Positions 9,401-18,068 of a DNA stretch of 64,000 nt are shown one piece after another; the stretch's first letter is position 1; the number at the start of each line of letters is the position of its first letter. The position numbers were made by a program, and so were the translations under genes. The notes under the pieces were generated by a model. It ran no database searches and was not told the origin of the DNA. It was given only the letters and a program-made list of their open reading frames with translations. Source of the stretch: Enhygromyxa salina (GTDB lineage Bacteria; Myxococcota_A; Polyangia; Nannocystales; Nannocystaceae); NCBI RefSeq assembly GCF_000737335.2, contig NZ_JMCC02000049.1, positions 1 to 64,000 on the forward strand, read 5' to 3'.

Positions 9401-12019
9401 TCCGCGCGCGCCGAGGTCATCGCCAACATGGTCTGGCACTTGACGCGTCCGTTCGCGGGCACGCTCGCCCAGCTCGACGCCGCCTATCATCGCAACCTGG
9501 ACTTTGGTGAGTTCGAGTTCGCCAGCTACCTCGCGTCGCTGAGCTTGAGCATGAACATCGAGACCGGCACCCACCTGCGCACGGTGATCGAGGTCTACCA
9601 CCGACTCGAGCGCGACCTTGGCAACTGGGGGTCGGCCACGTTCAAGACGCTCGTGGGGCTCAACGGCGCGCTCGCGGCCGCGCTGGCCGGGGATCTGGAC
9701 GCCGGCCTGGGTCAGATCGTCAACGACCGACGCGGCACCCCGCGGGTGTTGCCACTGGATCCCAAGTCGCTCGTCGAGCCCACGCAGATGGAGCTCTACA
9801 CGACGACCATGGTCCGCGCGCTGTTTCACGTGATGATGAACGAGCACGAGCTCGGGCTGCAGCTGTTCGACCAGATCCCCGACTATGAGCGCGTGATGAT
9901 GGGCTCGTGGTCGGTCCCACGGGCAGCCATGGGCCACGCCGTGGCCGCGGCTGCGTGCTACCCCAACGCGACGCCGGCGGAGCAGCGAAGGCTGCTGCGG
10001 GTGCTCGATCGCAAGCTCGCGCTGACCCGGCGCTGGGCCGCGAACAGCCCCGAGAACTATCAGCATCAATACGAGATCGTGGCCGCCGAGTACGAGCTGG
10101 TGCGCGGCCAGTTTCGGGCGGGGATCCTCGGCCTCGAGCGCGCCCGCGACCACGCCAAGCGTCAGTTCGCCGCCTACGCCGCCGCGCTCGCGTGCGAGCG
10201 GATGGCCGCACACATGCGCGCCAACGACATGCCAACCCTCGCTCGTGGTCCGCTGCGCGAGGCGTGGCTGATCTATCAGGGCTGGGGCGCGCGGGCCAAG
10301 CTGCGCCTGCTCGAGCACGAACAGTTTCAGACCGAGAACGATGGGATCAGCCGACGCGACAGCGCCGAGCTGCGCGCGGCTGTGTCCCCCCAGGCCCTGG
10401 GAAATGTGGCGATCGATCTCGAGACGGTGACCACGGCGCTCGCGGCGATCTCCGAAGAGCTGGACCCCGAGCTGTTGGTCTGCAAGATCCTCGAGGCCGC
10501 GATGACCCACGCTGGCGCGGATCATGGCGCGCTGCTGGTCGAGGGCGAGAACGGGCTGGCCTTGGCCTCGCTCGGCAGCACCGGCCGGCGTGTTCACGCG
10601 CTCTCGCCCCCGCTCGATCTAGACGGCGCCGAGGACATGTTGCCGATGACGCTGATCACCTTGGTCGTGCGCAGCGGCAAGGCGATCGTCGTCGACGACG
10701 CCCGGGCTGACGCTCGCTTCGCCCGAGATCCCTACGTCGAGCGAACCGGGCTGCGCTCGCTGCTGTGCATTCCGCTGGGCAAGCGGCGCCGCTCACTTGG
10801 CGCGTTGGTGCTCGAGAACCGGCGTCGCACGGGCCGCTTCAACGAGGATCGCCTGAGCGTGCTCGGCTTCGTCGCAACCCAAGCTGGCGGCGCGCTCGAC
10901 AACGCCAACCTGTATCGGGCGTTGCGGCGCAGCGAGGTGCAGTGGCGATCGCTCGTGGACGGGGCCCCCGACCTGATCGCGCTGCTCGACGCCAACGGGG
11001 AGCTGAGCTTCGTCAATCGCTCGCTGCCGGGCTGGGTCGCTGGCCGCCGCCCGATCCTGAGCCCGAACTCGCTCGAGGCCTGGACCTACGCGATCGACGG
11101 CGCGCTGGACAACGCCCGCCGCAGCGCGCTCGAGATCGCCTTGATCCACAACGAAGACGATGGCCAGCTGCACTGGTACGACGCCCACGTCGCCCCGCTC
11201 GAGATCGAACACGAGCGGCGGCAGGTCATGGTCATCGCCACGGAGATCACCGAGCGCAAGCTCGCCGACGCGCGCCGGCTCGAGCTCGAGGGCCAGCTCC
11301 GGCAGCAGCAGCGCCTGGAGTCGCTGGGGACCCTCGCCAGCGGCGTGGCCCACGAGATCAACAACCCCGTGCAGGGGATCCTCAACTACGCCGAGCTGCT
11401 CGTCGACGTGCGCGAGCGGCCCGCGATGGTCGAGGAGTTCGCGGGCGAGATCTCGACCGAGGCCGAGCGCGTGGCCACGATCGTTCGCAGCCTGCTCGCG
11501 TTCTCACGCCGCGAGGCCACGCCCGAGCGGGTCCCAACCTCGATCACGGAGGTCGTCGACGGAACCCTCTCGCTGATCCAGAGCACGGTTCGCAAGCATC
11601 AGATCGAGCTCCAGCTGGAGATCTCCGAGGGCCTGCCGCAGGTGCGTTGTCACAGTCAGCAGATTCAGCAGATTCTGATGAACTTGGTCACCAACGCCCG
11701 CGACGCTCTCCATGATCGCTGGCCCGACGGGGGCCCCGAGAAGCTGCTGGTGATCCGCGCGGCAGCGGTGAAGCGAGGCGGGCGCGAGCTGGTGCGATTG
11801 TCGGTGATCGATCGCGGCGGAGGGATCCCCGATGCCGTTCGGGCGCATATCTTCGATCCCTTCTTCACCACCAAGGGGCGCGATCAGGGCACGGGGTTGG
11901 GCTTGTCTGTCAGCCACGGGATCGCGCTGGACCACGGCGGTGAGCTGATCGTCGAGAGCGAGCAAGGGGTCGGGACCAGCTTTCACCTCGAGCTACCGGC
12001 GTTGGCCGATGTCGATTGA
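6431..12019 (+). CDS. trifunctional Ser/Thr kinase-like / AAA ATPase / GAF-PAS sensor histidine kinase
   Basis: A 1862-residue signalling protein of the kinase-ATPase-histidine kinase type. The kinase-like domain (~8-275) has Lys36 (VVAKVFD), HGDIKPANV at 124-132 and SPEH; the position of DFG reads ELG (145-147). An ATPase follows, with Walker A GGPPGIGKS near 325-333 and Walker B LTLILDDLHA. A long helical repeat (TPR-like) region runs to ~1330, then GAF (~1345-1500) and PAS (~1515-1620). A histidine kinase completes it: phospho-His in SGVAHEINNP (~1640), N box QILMNLVTNARDAL, and G boxes DRGGGIPD and GTGLGLSVSHG. No receiver domain is fused. The protein is probably cytoplasmic, with no transmembrane segment seen. 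The next gene starts inside its last codons. Confidence 0.93.
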   Translation: MGVPIDGYSSAKLLRSSRLTRTYAATRADGVEVVAKVFDLDHDDNDARAAYELDRIRRLDLDGVVPAIGLERVDDQLVVLFERVLGSDLDEFCDKQPLALDTFMPIARRLVETVARIHAHHLIHGDIKPANVIIDQDGGGVFLAELGISSLSARDRDFDDPRTLALTLPYLSPEHSGRTRDRLDARSDLYSLGATFYALLTGSPPFGSERGLDLIYAHLAEAPERVRVRQPMLPESLSRVVMKLLEKAPERRYQSAHGLLRDLERVKQLLDSGDGDQVFELGLDDCPGQLRAPRRLHGREREHALLLAQLDHANRQTKPRLILIGGPPGIGKSALASTLEPETLRRRGQVGRGRFELSRQRFPYSGWIQALDGVLEQLLTGSREQLDAWRHRLGARLGRLASVLSELLPNLESVLGELAPAPPSVGARETQNRLQLAVARLLAGLSAVGPLTLILDDLHAADQSSLELLWALLDGSDCGGVLVLGTYRVDQLGAQPRLAGLFDRLQLDTGSAPRFDQLAGRRLELRPVPDQAVVQIIRDLLGVEDLELAAEVTRRTHNNPHFVLQFLEHLTRTGLLAHRGGRWSWDRDALGQAELPSDALEIARARVDGQLDPSCCELLRAAACIGACFDLRSLELTTQRDRGELLPLLSQLVAEGLIVSERHGYRFSHEDLHAVAAAAVPPEARRQIRWRIGKAALDQLDSTPEQIPSSETLYTLVDHLDAGLDIDSLSPGERERVAQLNLEAGQRALAAASHGPALRYLELAATLIADRVGELREWARVSRGLRVGAAGTAHGGLVFEIHYARAEALSLIGEPDAAEAAFNELLDWPLSMGDYGRTLAGRVKLLTLQERSAEAVALAHVGLRRCGYKVSDKPSALVLLLAIGRAWFSLRRRSTESLLSMPSATDPSACAAMEILAATGPAAYVRDPKLFMLLSTHHMKLVLRHGNHTTAPVALAQVALAIATVLRRSHEAARLADTAVAMCDDIDHPDSARAEVIANMVWHLTRPFAGTLAQLDAAYHRNLDFGEFEFASYLASLSLSMNIETGTHLRTVIEVYHRLERDLGNWGSATFKTLVGLNGALAAALAGDLDAGLGQIVNDRRGTPRVLPLDPKSLVEPTQMELYTTTMVRALFHVMMNEHELGLQLFDQIPDYERVMMGSWSVPRAAMGHAVAAAACYPNATPAEQRRLLRVLDRKLALTRRWAANSPENYQHQYEIVAAEYELVRGQFRAGILGLERARDHAKRQFAAYAAALACERMAAHMRANDMPTLARGPLREAWLIYQGWGARAKLRLLEHEQFQTENDGISRRDSAELRAAVSPQALGNVAIDLETVTTALAAISEELDPELLVCKILEAAMTHAGADHGALLVEGENGLALASLGSTGRRVHALSPPLDLDGAEDMLPMTLITLVVRSGKAIVVDDARADARFARDPYVERTGLRSLLCIPLGKRRRSLGALVLENRRRTGRFNEDRLSVLGFVATQAGGALDNANLYRALRRSEVQWRSLVDGAPDLIALLDANGELSFVNRSLPGWVAGRRPILSPNSLEAWTYAIDGALDNARRSALEIALIHNEDDGQLHWYDAHVAPLEIEHERRQVMVIATEITERKLADARRLELEGQLRQQQRLESLGTLASGVAHEINNPVQGILNYAELLVDVRERPAMVEEFAGEISTEAERVATIVRSLLAFSRREATPERVPTSITEVVDGTLSLIQSTVRKHQIELQLEISEGLPQVRCHSQQIQQILMNLVTNARDALHDRWPDGGPEKLLVIRAAAVKRGGRELVRLSVIDRGGGIPDAVRAHIFDPFFTTKGRDQGTGLGLSVSHGIALDHGGELIVESEQGVGTSFHLELPALADVD

Positions 12020-12497
12020 CATGACAGACAACAACGTCCGCGTTCAGCCCACGGACAACGGCCGCGGCGTGTTCGCGGCTCGGGATCTGCTCGCGGGCGA
12101 GGTCGTCGTGGTCGGTCGCTCGGCTGGGCCAGCGGCTGCGCGGGGCGTGCATACGATCCAAGTGGGGTTTGACGCGCACGTCGAGATTGCAGACCCCGCG
12201 CGGCTACTCAATCATTGTTGCGATCCGAACACGGGCGTTCGCGACAATGCGTTCGGTGCATATGACTTCATCGCGCTTCGTGCGATTGCGCGGAGCCAAG
12301 AGATCACCTTTGACTATGCAACGACAGAGTACGACGCGATCACCATGCCGCCGTGCATGTGTGGGGCGGGGATCTGTCGCGGTGAGATTCGTGGGTTTCG
12401 CTGGCTTCCGGCCCAGGACAAGCGCAGGTACGGCGTGTTCATCGCCGCCTACTTGCGCGCAGCGCCGCCGTTGGCCTCGACCACGAAGGGTGCTTAG
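12009..12497 (+). CDS. SET-domain protein (putative protein-lysine methyltransferase)
   Basis: 162 residues, essentially a bare SET domain. It has the opening GRGVFAARDLLAGEVVV, the SAM-binding NHxCxPN signature (LNHCCDPNTGV), the ITFDY motif with the catalytic-region Tyr, and a post-SET cluster CMCGAGICRG that probably binds zinc with the SET Cys. SET proteins of this size methylate lysine side chains; the target is unknown. The ATG at 12009 overlaps the end of the giant sensor by 11 bases (an alternative ATG at 12021 gives a 1-base gap), suggesting co-translation. A histidine-kinase/SET pairing is unusual. Confidence 0.85.
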   Translation: MSIDMTDNNVRVQPTDNGRGVFAARDLLAGEVVVVGRSAGPAAARGVHTIQVGFDAHVEIADPARLLNHCCDPNTGVRDNAFGAYDFIALRAIARSQEITFDYATTEYDAITMPPCMCGAGICRGEIRGFRWLPAQDKRRYGVFIAAYLRAAPPLASTTKGA

Positions 12498-12505
12498 ATG
12501 CGTGC

Positions 12506-14881
12506 GTGCGCTACGACCACCAGCAGCGAACGCTCGAGCTGAGCGTGCACGAGGTGGTCGCCGACGAGGAGCCGCATGGTCTGGTCGCGCCGGCCTTCAG
12601 CCGGCTGCGCGCCGAGCTGGGTCGGGTCGTTCACCGCCGACTACAGCGCGACCTTGCCCCCGGCCAGAGCGAGGTCCCGCTTCGACTCGAGCGCGAGATC
12701 GACGGCGTGCGCTGTCTGGTCCGCGGACGCGCGGACGTGGTCCTGCGCGAGGCCGGAGGCTGCGTGGTCGAAGAGATCAAGAGCACCTTCGATCTAGATG
12801 GCCGCGAGGAGCGTCCAGCGGCGGCGCTTCAGGTCCAGCTCTACGCGCTCGCGCTGGCTGAAGAAGGCAACGATCCGGTCCGGGCGCGGCTGGTGATCGT
12901 CGAGGTCGAGGGTGAAGGCCGGCGCGAGGTCGAGGTCCCCTTCAATCGATCCGAGATCGAGCGAAGGCTGGTCGAGGTGCTCGAGCGCCACGTCGCGCAC
13001 GCCCGCGCCGACGAGGCTCGAGCCCGCGCGCGTCGGGAGGCGGCCGACGCGATCGAGTTTCCCTTCGCGCAGCTGCGGACCGGGCAGCAGGCGATCCTCG
13101 ACGCCGTCAGCGAGACCCTGGCGCAGGCCCGACCGGTGATGCTCAGCGCGCCCACGGGCACGGGCAAGACCGCGGTCGCGCTGGTCCCCGCGCTGCGCGA
13201 GGGCCTGCGTCGCGGCGCCGCCGTGTGGTTCCTGACCGCCAAGACCACCCAGCGACAGCTCGCCGCCGACACCTTCGAGGCGGTCCGCCGCGCGTCGGGG
13301 AGTCCGTCGCTGCGGGCCGTCGTCACCCGTCGCAAGCAGGACATGTGCCCGCCGGGGCACCTTCGTTGTCACCCGCGGATCTGCCCGCTGCTCGCCGAGT
13401 TTGGGACCCGGGCCAAGCCCGTGATCGAGGCGCTGAAGGCCGAGTCACTGATCAGCCCCGATCAGTTGTTCGAGCGTGGCCGCGCAGAAAAGCTGTGTCC
13501 CTACGAGCTGATGCACGCGCTGCTCGACGGCGCCGACGTGGTCGTGGCGGACCACAGCCATGTCTATGATCCGCGACGCAGCCGGGCGTTCGAAGGGCGC
13601 AGGCTGGTGATCGTCGACGAGGCGCACAACTTGGTGGATCGAGCGCGGGAGAGCGCCTCGGTGTTCGTTGCGCGCGGCTTGTCTGCGCTCGAGCACCCGC
13701 CGCTGCTGCGTGCCGCGATGACGCAGCTGCGCAGCCAAGTTCAGCAGGCGATCGACGACGCCTTGCAGCAAGCCGCGCTCGACGAGCGCCCCGCCCACGA
13801 GGGCCAAGCCACCGCGGAGCTCGACGCCGAGCGCTGGCAGCAGCTCGGGCTCGAGGCGGGGATGCTGGCGCTGCGCTACGGCTACGCCCGCTACCAGGCG
13901 CTCGAGGTCGAGGCGCAGGATCCGGTGCTCGAGGCGTTGCAAGCGATCGCGCAGCTGGGCGAGCTCGCGGCCGATCCCGATCCCGCGCTCGCCGGCTACC
14001 TGTCTGGCGCGGAGGCCTCGGGCGGCGCGGGGATCGGCGTGCTGTGTCTGGATCCCGAGCGCCGACTCGAGCGACTGCATCGGCGGCAGGAGGGCGTGCT
14101 GGTGATGAGCGCCACCCTCGAGCCGATCGACTACTTCGCCGACATGCTGGGCCTGTCGCGTCTCGACCCTGCGATCATCACCGCGGCCTCGCCGTTTCCA
14201 GCCGACAACCGCTGCGTGTGCTTGGTCCCCACGGTGCGGACCACCTTCGACGAGCGAGACGATCACGCGGAAGCGATCGCCGGCCACATCGCCACGGTCA
14301 TCGCCGCGAAGCCCGGCAACTACATCGCGTTCTTCTCGAGCTTTCGCTACCTCGGGACCGTGAGCCGCCACCTGAACGCTGCGGCGCTCGGGACTGTGCT
14401 GCTCATCCAGCCGCCCGGCGCCAACCAAGCGCTGCGAACCCGGTATCTGGATCGCTTGAGCCGCGCCGATCAACCCACGTTGCTGCTCGCGGTCACGGCG
14501 GGCGTGTTCGCCGAGGGCATCGACCTGCCACACGAGGGCCTGATCGGGGCGATCATCGTGGGCCCAGCGCTCCCGGCTCTGAGCTTCGAGCGCCTGCTGA
14601 TGCAGTCGTATCAGGATCAGCGGCGCGAGGCCGGGTTCGCCTACGCGATGGCCTACCCCGCGATGCAGCGGGTGATCCAAGCCGCGGGGCGGGTCCATCG
14701 GACACCAGAGGATCGCGGTGTGATCGTGCTGCTGGGGTCGCGGTTTTGCGAGCCGCCCTACTGCGACGCGCTGCCGAGCCGCTGGTACGATCACGCGGCC
14801 GAGCAGCTGGTCACGCACGATCTTGGCGACCGGCTACGCCGGTTCTGGGGGCTGTCGCAGCTTCACGCAGGTAGGGCGTGA
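12506..14881 (+). CDS. PD-(D/E)XK nuclease - Fe-S superfamily II DNA helicase (DEAD_2/DinG-XPD type)
   Basis: 791 residues from a GTG start, 8 bases after the SET gene. The N-terminal ~170 residues resemble a RecB/Cas4-like nuclease: GRADVVL supplies an Asp, VVEEIKS the ExK, and QVQLYALAL the QxxxY-like element. The helicase has Walker A SAPTGTGKT (~213-221), an Fe-S Cys set (CPPGHLRCHPRICPLL and KLCPYEL), the DEAH box IVDEAHNLVD (~369) and motif VI QAAGRVHRTPED. XPD/DinG helicases unwind DNA 5'-3'; a nuclease fused in front suggests DNA repair or processing of branched DNA. The stop overlaps the convergent decarboxylase gene by 19 bases. Confidence 0.88.
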   Translation: MRYDHQQRTLELSVHEVVADEEPHGLVAPAFSRLRAELGRVVHRRLQRDLAPGQSEVPLRLEREIDGVRCLVRGRADVVLREAGGCVVEEIKSTFDLDGREERPAAALQVQLYALALAEEGNDPVRARLVIVEVEGEGRREVEVPFNRSEIERRLVEVLERHVAHARADEARARARREAADAIEFPFAQLRTGQQAILDAVSETLAQARPVMLSAPTGTGKTAVALVPALREGLRRGAAVWFLTAKTTQRQLAADTFEAVRRASGSPSLRAVVTRRKQDMCPPGHLRCHPRICPLLAEFGTRAKPVIEALKAESLISPDQLFERGRAEKLCPYELMHALLDGADVVVADHSHVYDPRRSRAFEGRRLVIVDEAHNLVDRARESASVFVARGLSALEHPPLLRAAMTQLRSQVQQAIDDALQQAALDERPAHEGQATAELDAERWQQLGLEAGMLALRYGYARYQALEVEAQDPVLEALQAIAQLGELAADPDPALAGYLSGAEASGGAGIGVLCLDPERRLERLHRRQEGVLVMSATLEPIDYFADMLGLSRLDPAIITAASPFPADNRCVCLVPTVRTTFDERDDHAEAIAGHIATVIAAKPGNYIAFFSSFRYLGTVSRHLNAAALGTVLLIQPPGANQALRTRYLDRLSRADQPTLLLAVTAGVFAEGIDLPHEGLIGAIIVGPALPALSFERLLMQSYQDQRREAGFAYAMAYPAMQRVIQAAGRVHRTPEDRGVIVLLGSRFCEPPYCDALPSRWYDHAAEQLVTHDLGDRLRRFWGLSQLHAGRA

Positions 14882-16554
14882 TCCAGATCCTCGAGCAGCG
14901 CTTCAATCCGCTCGCGGTGGGTCCGAAAGCTCAGCACACACACTCGCAAGGTCACCGCGCTGCCGTCCACGACCGGCAGCAGCGTGCTCGACAGATACGC
15001 CCGATTGCGCCCGTTGATCCGCTCGAGCAGCCGTACATTTCGCTCGTTCCAGCGCGCGAGCGACTCGTCCGCGTCACGCCGCAGCCGAAACGCGACCGTT
15101 GACAGCTGCGGCCGCGCGACGACCTCGAGCGGCCGCCCGTTGGCGATCCGGCGATCAATCCCCTCGGTGCACAGCTGCGCGAGCGCGAGCTTCTCTTCTA
15201 GCGCGTCACGAAACGCGCCCGCACCGTGCAGCATCAGCGGTAGCCACAGCCGCAACCCGCGATACGGGCGGCTGAGCTCGGGCCCGAGGTGGGCCGGGCT
15301 GGGGATCTCGCTGGGATCGAAGTCCCGCAGGTAGTCGGCTTCACCCATGTGCGCGGCGGCCAAGCGCGCGCCCTCGCGGACCAACAGGCAGCCGGTGCCG
15401 TAGGGCAAGAACATCCCCTTGTGCGGATCAAAGCACAGCGAGTCGGCCCGCTCGATGCCTCGCAGCCGCGGCCGCCCGCTGGGCGCGAGCACGAACGCGC
15501 CGCCGTAGGCCCCATCCACGTGCAGCCACAGATCTTCGGCGCTGCACAGCTGCGCGAGCTCGGGCAGCGGATCGATCGCCCCGGTGTTGGTCGTGCCCGC
15601 CGCCGCGATCACACAAAACGGTCGCAGGCCCCGGTGGCGATCCGCCTCGATCTGCGCCTGCAGGTCCGCGACGTCGAGCCGAAACAGATCATCGACCGCG
15701 ACCGCGCGCAGGTTGGCGACCGGGATCCCGGCCATGCGCACCGCCTTGGCGATGCTGTGGTGGCCCTGCGTAGAGGTGTAGACGATCGCCCGAGAGTAGT
15801 CGCCGGTGTCGCCAAAGCAGTGGTGGCGCGCGGTGACCACCGCGGTGAAGTTGGCCATCGACGAGCCGGGCGTCAGCAGCCCGCGCGCGCCCTGCTCATA
15901 GCCGAATTCCTGCGCGAGCCAGCTCAGCACGTCGTGCTCGAGCCGGACCCAGCCGGGGGCCGCCATCGAGTAGCCGGTGAACCGATTGCCAACGTTGGCG
16001 ATCAGATCCGCGAGCGCGGACGCATACAGACCTCCGCCCGGGACATACGCGAGGTAGCCAGGGCCCGCGGTCTCGAGCGCGGCGTCCATCGAGCCCGCGA
16101 TCATCTCGAGCGCGCGGGGCAGCCCGCCCTCGAGGGGTCGCTCGTCGATCGGCGCCCGGTGTTGCTCGGCGAGGCGCTGCCCGGCCGCCCCCACCCGGCC
16201 CTGCGCCGCGCGCAGCGGGATCGTCCGCAGAAGCTCGAGCACGTGGTCGGACACCTCGCGCATCCACATGCTGCGGGTCCCCGCGTCGGGCTCGAGCGCG
16301 CGCCGGTCAACGGGCTCCCCAAGCGGGGCGAAGAAGGGATGCGGGGCGGGGCCGTCAGGGATCGCGCGCGCGGCCGGGGGACCGCCGAGGTCTCGATCAT
16401 CGATGCGATCGATCAACCGTGTAGCCAACTCGGGAGACAGCCGCGTGGGGGGTGGCGGCGGGTCGTCGACCGTGGGCTCGGACTCCGGCGCCAGCTCTGC
16501 GTCCGCGTCGACCTTTGGCGAGGGCGTGCGAATGTCGTCGGGATCCAGCGGCAT
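14863..16554 (-). CDS. PLP-dependent group II amino-acid decarboxylase (aromatic-L-amino-acid/glutamate decarboxylase family)
   Basis: 563 residues from ATG 16554 (MPLDPDDIRTP); the frame is open further upstream but is not convincing there. The first ~90 residues are acidic and Pro-rich. The body has the family landmarks GGGLYASALADL, LLTPGSSMANFTAVVTARH, HxSIAKA (HHSIAKAVRMAG), AAAGTTNTGAIDPLPEL, VDGAYGGAF and the PLP-lysine motif DSLCFDPHKGMFLPYGTG. Family members decarboxylate tyrosine, tryptophan, DOPA or glutamate; the substrate cannot be decided from the sequence. It is a single gene, convergent with the helicase and divergent from the SnoaL-like gene. Confidence 0.9.
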   Translation of the reverse strand: MPLDPDDIRTPSPKVDADAELAPESEPTVDDPPPPPTRLSPELATRLIDRIDDRDLGGPPAARAIPDGPAPHPFFAPLGEPVDRRALEPDAGTRSMWMREVSDHVLELLRTIPLRAAQGRVGAAGQRLAEQHRAPIDERPLEGGLPRALEMIAGSMDAALETAGPGYLAYVPGGGLYASALADLIANVGNRFTGYSMAAPGWVRLEHDVLSWLAQEFGYEQGARGLLTPGSSMANFTAVVTARHHCFGDTGDYSRAIVYTSTQGHHSIAKAVRMAGIPVANLRAVAVDDLFRLDVADLQAQIEADRHRGLRPFCVIAAAGTTNTGAIDPLPELAQLCSAEDLWLHVDGAYGGAFVLAPSGRPRLRGIERADSLCFDPHKGMFLPYGTGCLLVREGARLAAAHMGEADYLRDFDPSEIPSPAHLGPELSRPYRGLRLWLPLMLHGAGAFRDALEEKLALAQLCTEGIDRRIANGRPLEVVARPQLSTVAFRLRRDADESLARWNERNVRLLERINGRNRAYLSSTLLPVVDGSAVTLRVCVLSFRTHRERIEALLEDLDHALPA

Positions 16555-16633
16555 CGCCTGCTTATATGCCCGACACGGCGATCCCGTCGAGGGGTCGCTT
16601 GCCGCCATCGCAGCGCAATGCGAGCGTCCACGC

Positions 16634-17146
16634 ATGCCCAACACCAACCACAAGAAGGGTGACCAACACCGCGACGTGCGGCGGGCCGAGGAGTCCGACC
16701 TCGCCGATCGCGTGCGCGCCGAGGTCGAGGCGCTGCACGAGTTCTTCGTGGCGTGGTTCACAGGTGCGGTGGCCGATGATGACGACGTGTTTCAGCGGGG
16801 CTTTGCGCGCCGCTTTGATCCGGGCTTCGTGCTGATCCCACCCGCGGGCAATCTGGTCACGCTCGCTGGGCTGACCAAGGCGATTCGCGGCGGCCACGGG
16901 GCCAACCCTGCGTTTCGGATCGCTATTCGCGACGTAGTCCTGCGCCGCGAGATCCCCGGCGTCGCCGTGGTCACCTACCAGGAGTGGCAGCGCAACGCGC
17001 AAGCCTCGACGCCTGCGGACAACGGCCGGATCTCGACCGCCCTGCTGCGCCCCGAGCCCGTGGCGCCGGGAGGCTTCGCGTGGCTGCACGTCCACGAGTG
17101 CTGGCTACCCACCGAGGTCATGCGCGCGGGCCCCTACGACTTTTGA
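16634..17146 (+). CDS. SnoaL/DUF4440-like small protein
   Basis: 170 residues starting MPNTNHKKGDQHRD. The core (RVRAEVEALHEFFVAWFTG ... FDPGFVLIPPAGNLVTLAGLTKAIRGGHG ... VAVVTYQEWQ ... WLHVHECWLP) has the helix-then-sheet pattern of NTF2-like DUF4440 proteins, which bind small ligands or act as minor enzymes. It ends 40 bases before the next plus-strand lipoprotein gene. Family assignment is by pattern only; no catalytic residue can be named. Confidence 0.6.
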   Translation: MPNTNHKKGDQHRDVRRAEESDLADRVRAEVEALHEFFVAWFTGAVADDDDVFQRGFARRFDPGFVLIPPAGNLVTLAGLTKAIRGGHGANPAFRIAIRDVVLRREIPGVAVVTYQEWQRNAQASTPADNGRISTALLRPEPVAPGGFAWLHVHECWLPTEVMRAGPYDF

Positions 17147-17186
17147 GCGCCAGCGATCCTGCGCGAGATCGTGTTAGCTTGCGCCG

Positions 17187-17834
17187 ATGATCGTGCGCCG
17201 TCGGCCACCGCTTCAGTTCGTCACCTCGCCCCAGCTGATCACGACCTTGGCCCTCGGCTTCGTGTTGTTTGGCTGCGTCAAGCCAGCCAACGACGCCGAC
17301 GCGGCCGCCAAAGACAAGCCCAGCGAAGCGAAGGAACAGCCAGCCGAGTCCCCGCCCGCGGAGCCTGTGGCCAGCGCCGATCTCCTCACGCTTGGCGCCG
17401 CCAAGATCATGCGAGTTGGCCACGAAGATCGAGCGATCGAGCTGCTCGCGTCGGGCCCCGTGACCCTGGCTGGGACCCCGTTTGGCACGATCTCGCCCGA
17501 CGGCCAGCTGTTCGCTCCCGACGGCGCCTTGATGATGACCGTGCATCCAGACGGCACCGTGAGCTCGGCCGACGGCCCCACGGGCATCGTGCTCGAGCAA
17601 ACCGGCGGGTCGCTGACGCTGCCCAAGTTGAGCGTGCGCGTGCAGTTTGCGGCCGATGGCGCGATCGCAACAGAGACCTCGGGCCCCAACGCCGTGCTGC
17701 TGGGCACCGACCCGCCCGCGCTGCGCTCGGAGGGCTGCACCGGTCCAGTCACCAAGACCTGCGCCTTGATCACGCTGAGCTACCTGATGGCGCTTGGCAA
17801 TCCAGACTCGGTCCAAGAAGACGCCGCGCCCTGA
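17187..17834 (+). CDS. hypothetical lipoprotein
   Basis: 215 residues. The N terminus has a hydrophobic stretch ending in a lipobox (LALGFVLFGC, Cys at about 30), followed by an Ala/Lys/Glu/Pro linker typical of this genome's lipoproteins. The rest is beta-rich with short repeats (FGTISPDGQLFAPDGALMMTVHPDGTVSSADGPTG), suggesting a small beta-structure exposed at the cell envelope. I do not recognise a family. About 230 bases of apparently empty sequence follow before orn. Confidence 0.7.
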   Translation: MIVRRRPPLQFVTSPQLITTLALGFVLFGCVKPANDADAAAKDKPSEAKEQPAESPPAEPVASADLLTLGAAKIMRVGHEDRAIELLASGPVTLAGTPFGTISPDGQLFAPDGALMMTVHPDGTVSSADGPTGIVLEQTGGSLTLPKLSVRVQFAADGAIATETSGPNAVLLGTDPPALRSEGCTGPVTKTCALITLSYLMALGNPDSVQEDAAP

Positions 17835-18068
17835 ATCGCTCTCATCCCGGGCGTAGCGAACGCACGGCTTCGCGGATCATGGGTTCCGCTGGTGTCTCGC
17901 ATGTTGTAGCCGTGCTTGCGGATCCGAGCTCGAGATCACCAGACGCCAGACACCAACGACGACGTCGATTGCCCGCGGCTCGGGCGTTGAGGCCACGGTC
18001 GGCGCTGCGCGACAGTCGCCCGTGGCGGGGCTTGGCGGCTGGTTGTGCGGTAGTACCATCGCCTGCCA

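Noticed and set aside
17835..18068. Gap before orn searched for small genes or structured RNA
   Set aside because: No coding-like frame with a start and no convincing hairpin or repeat was seen.
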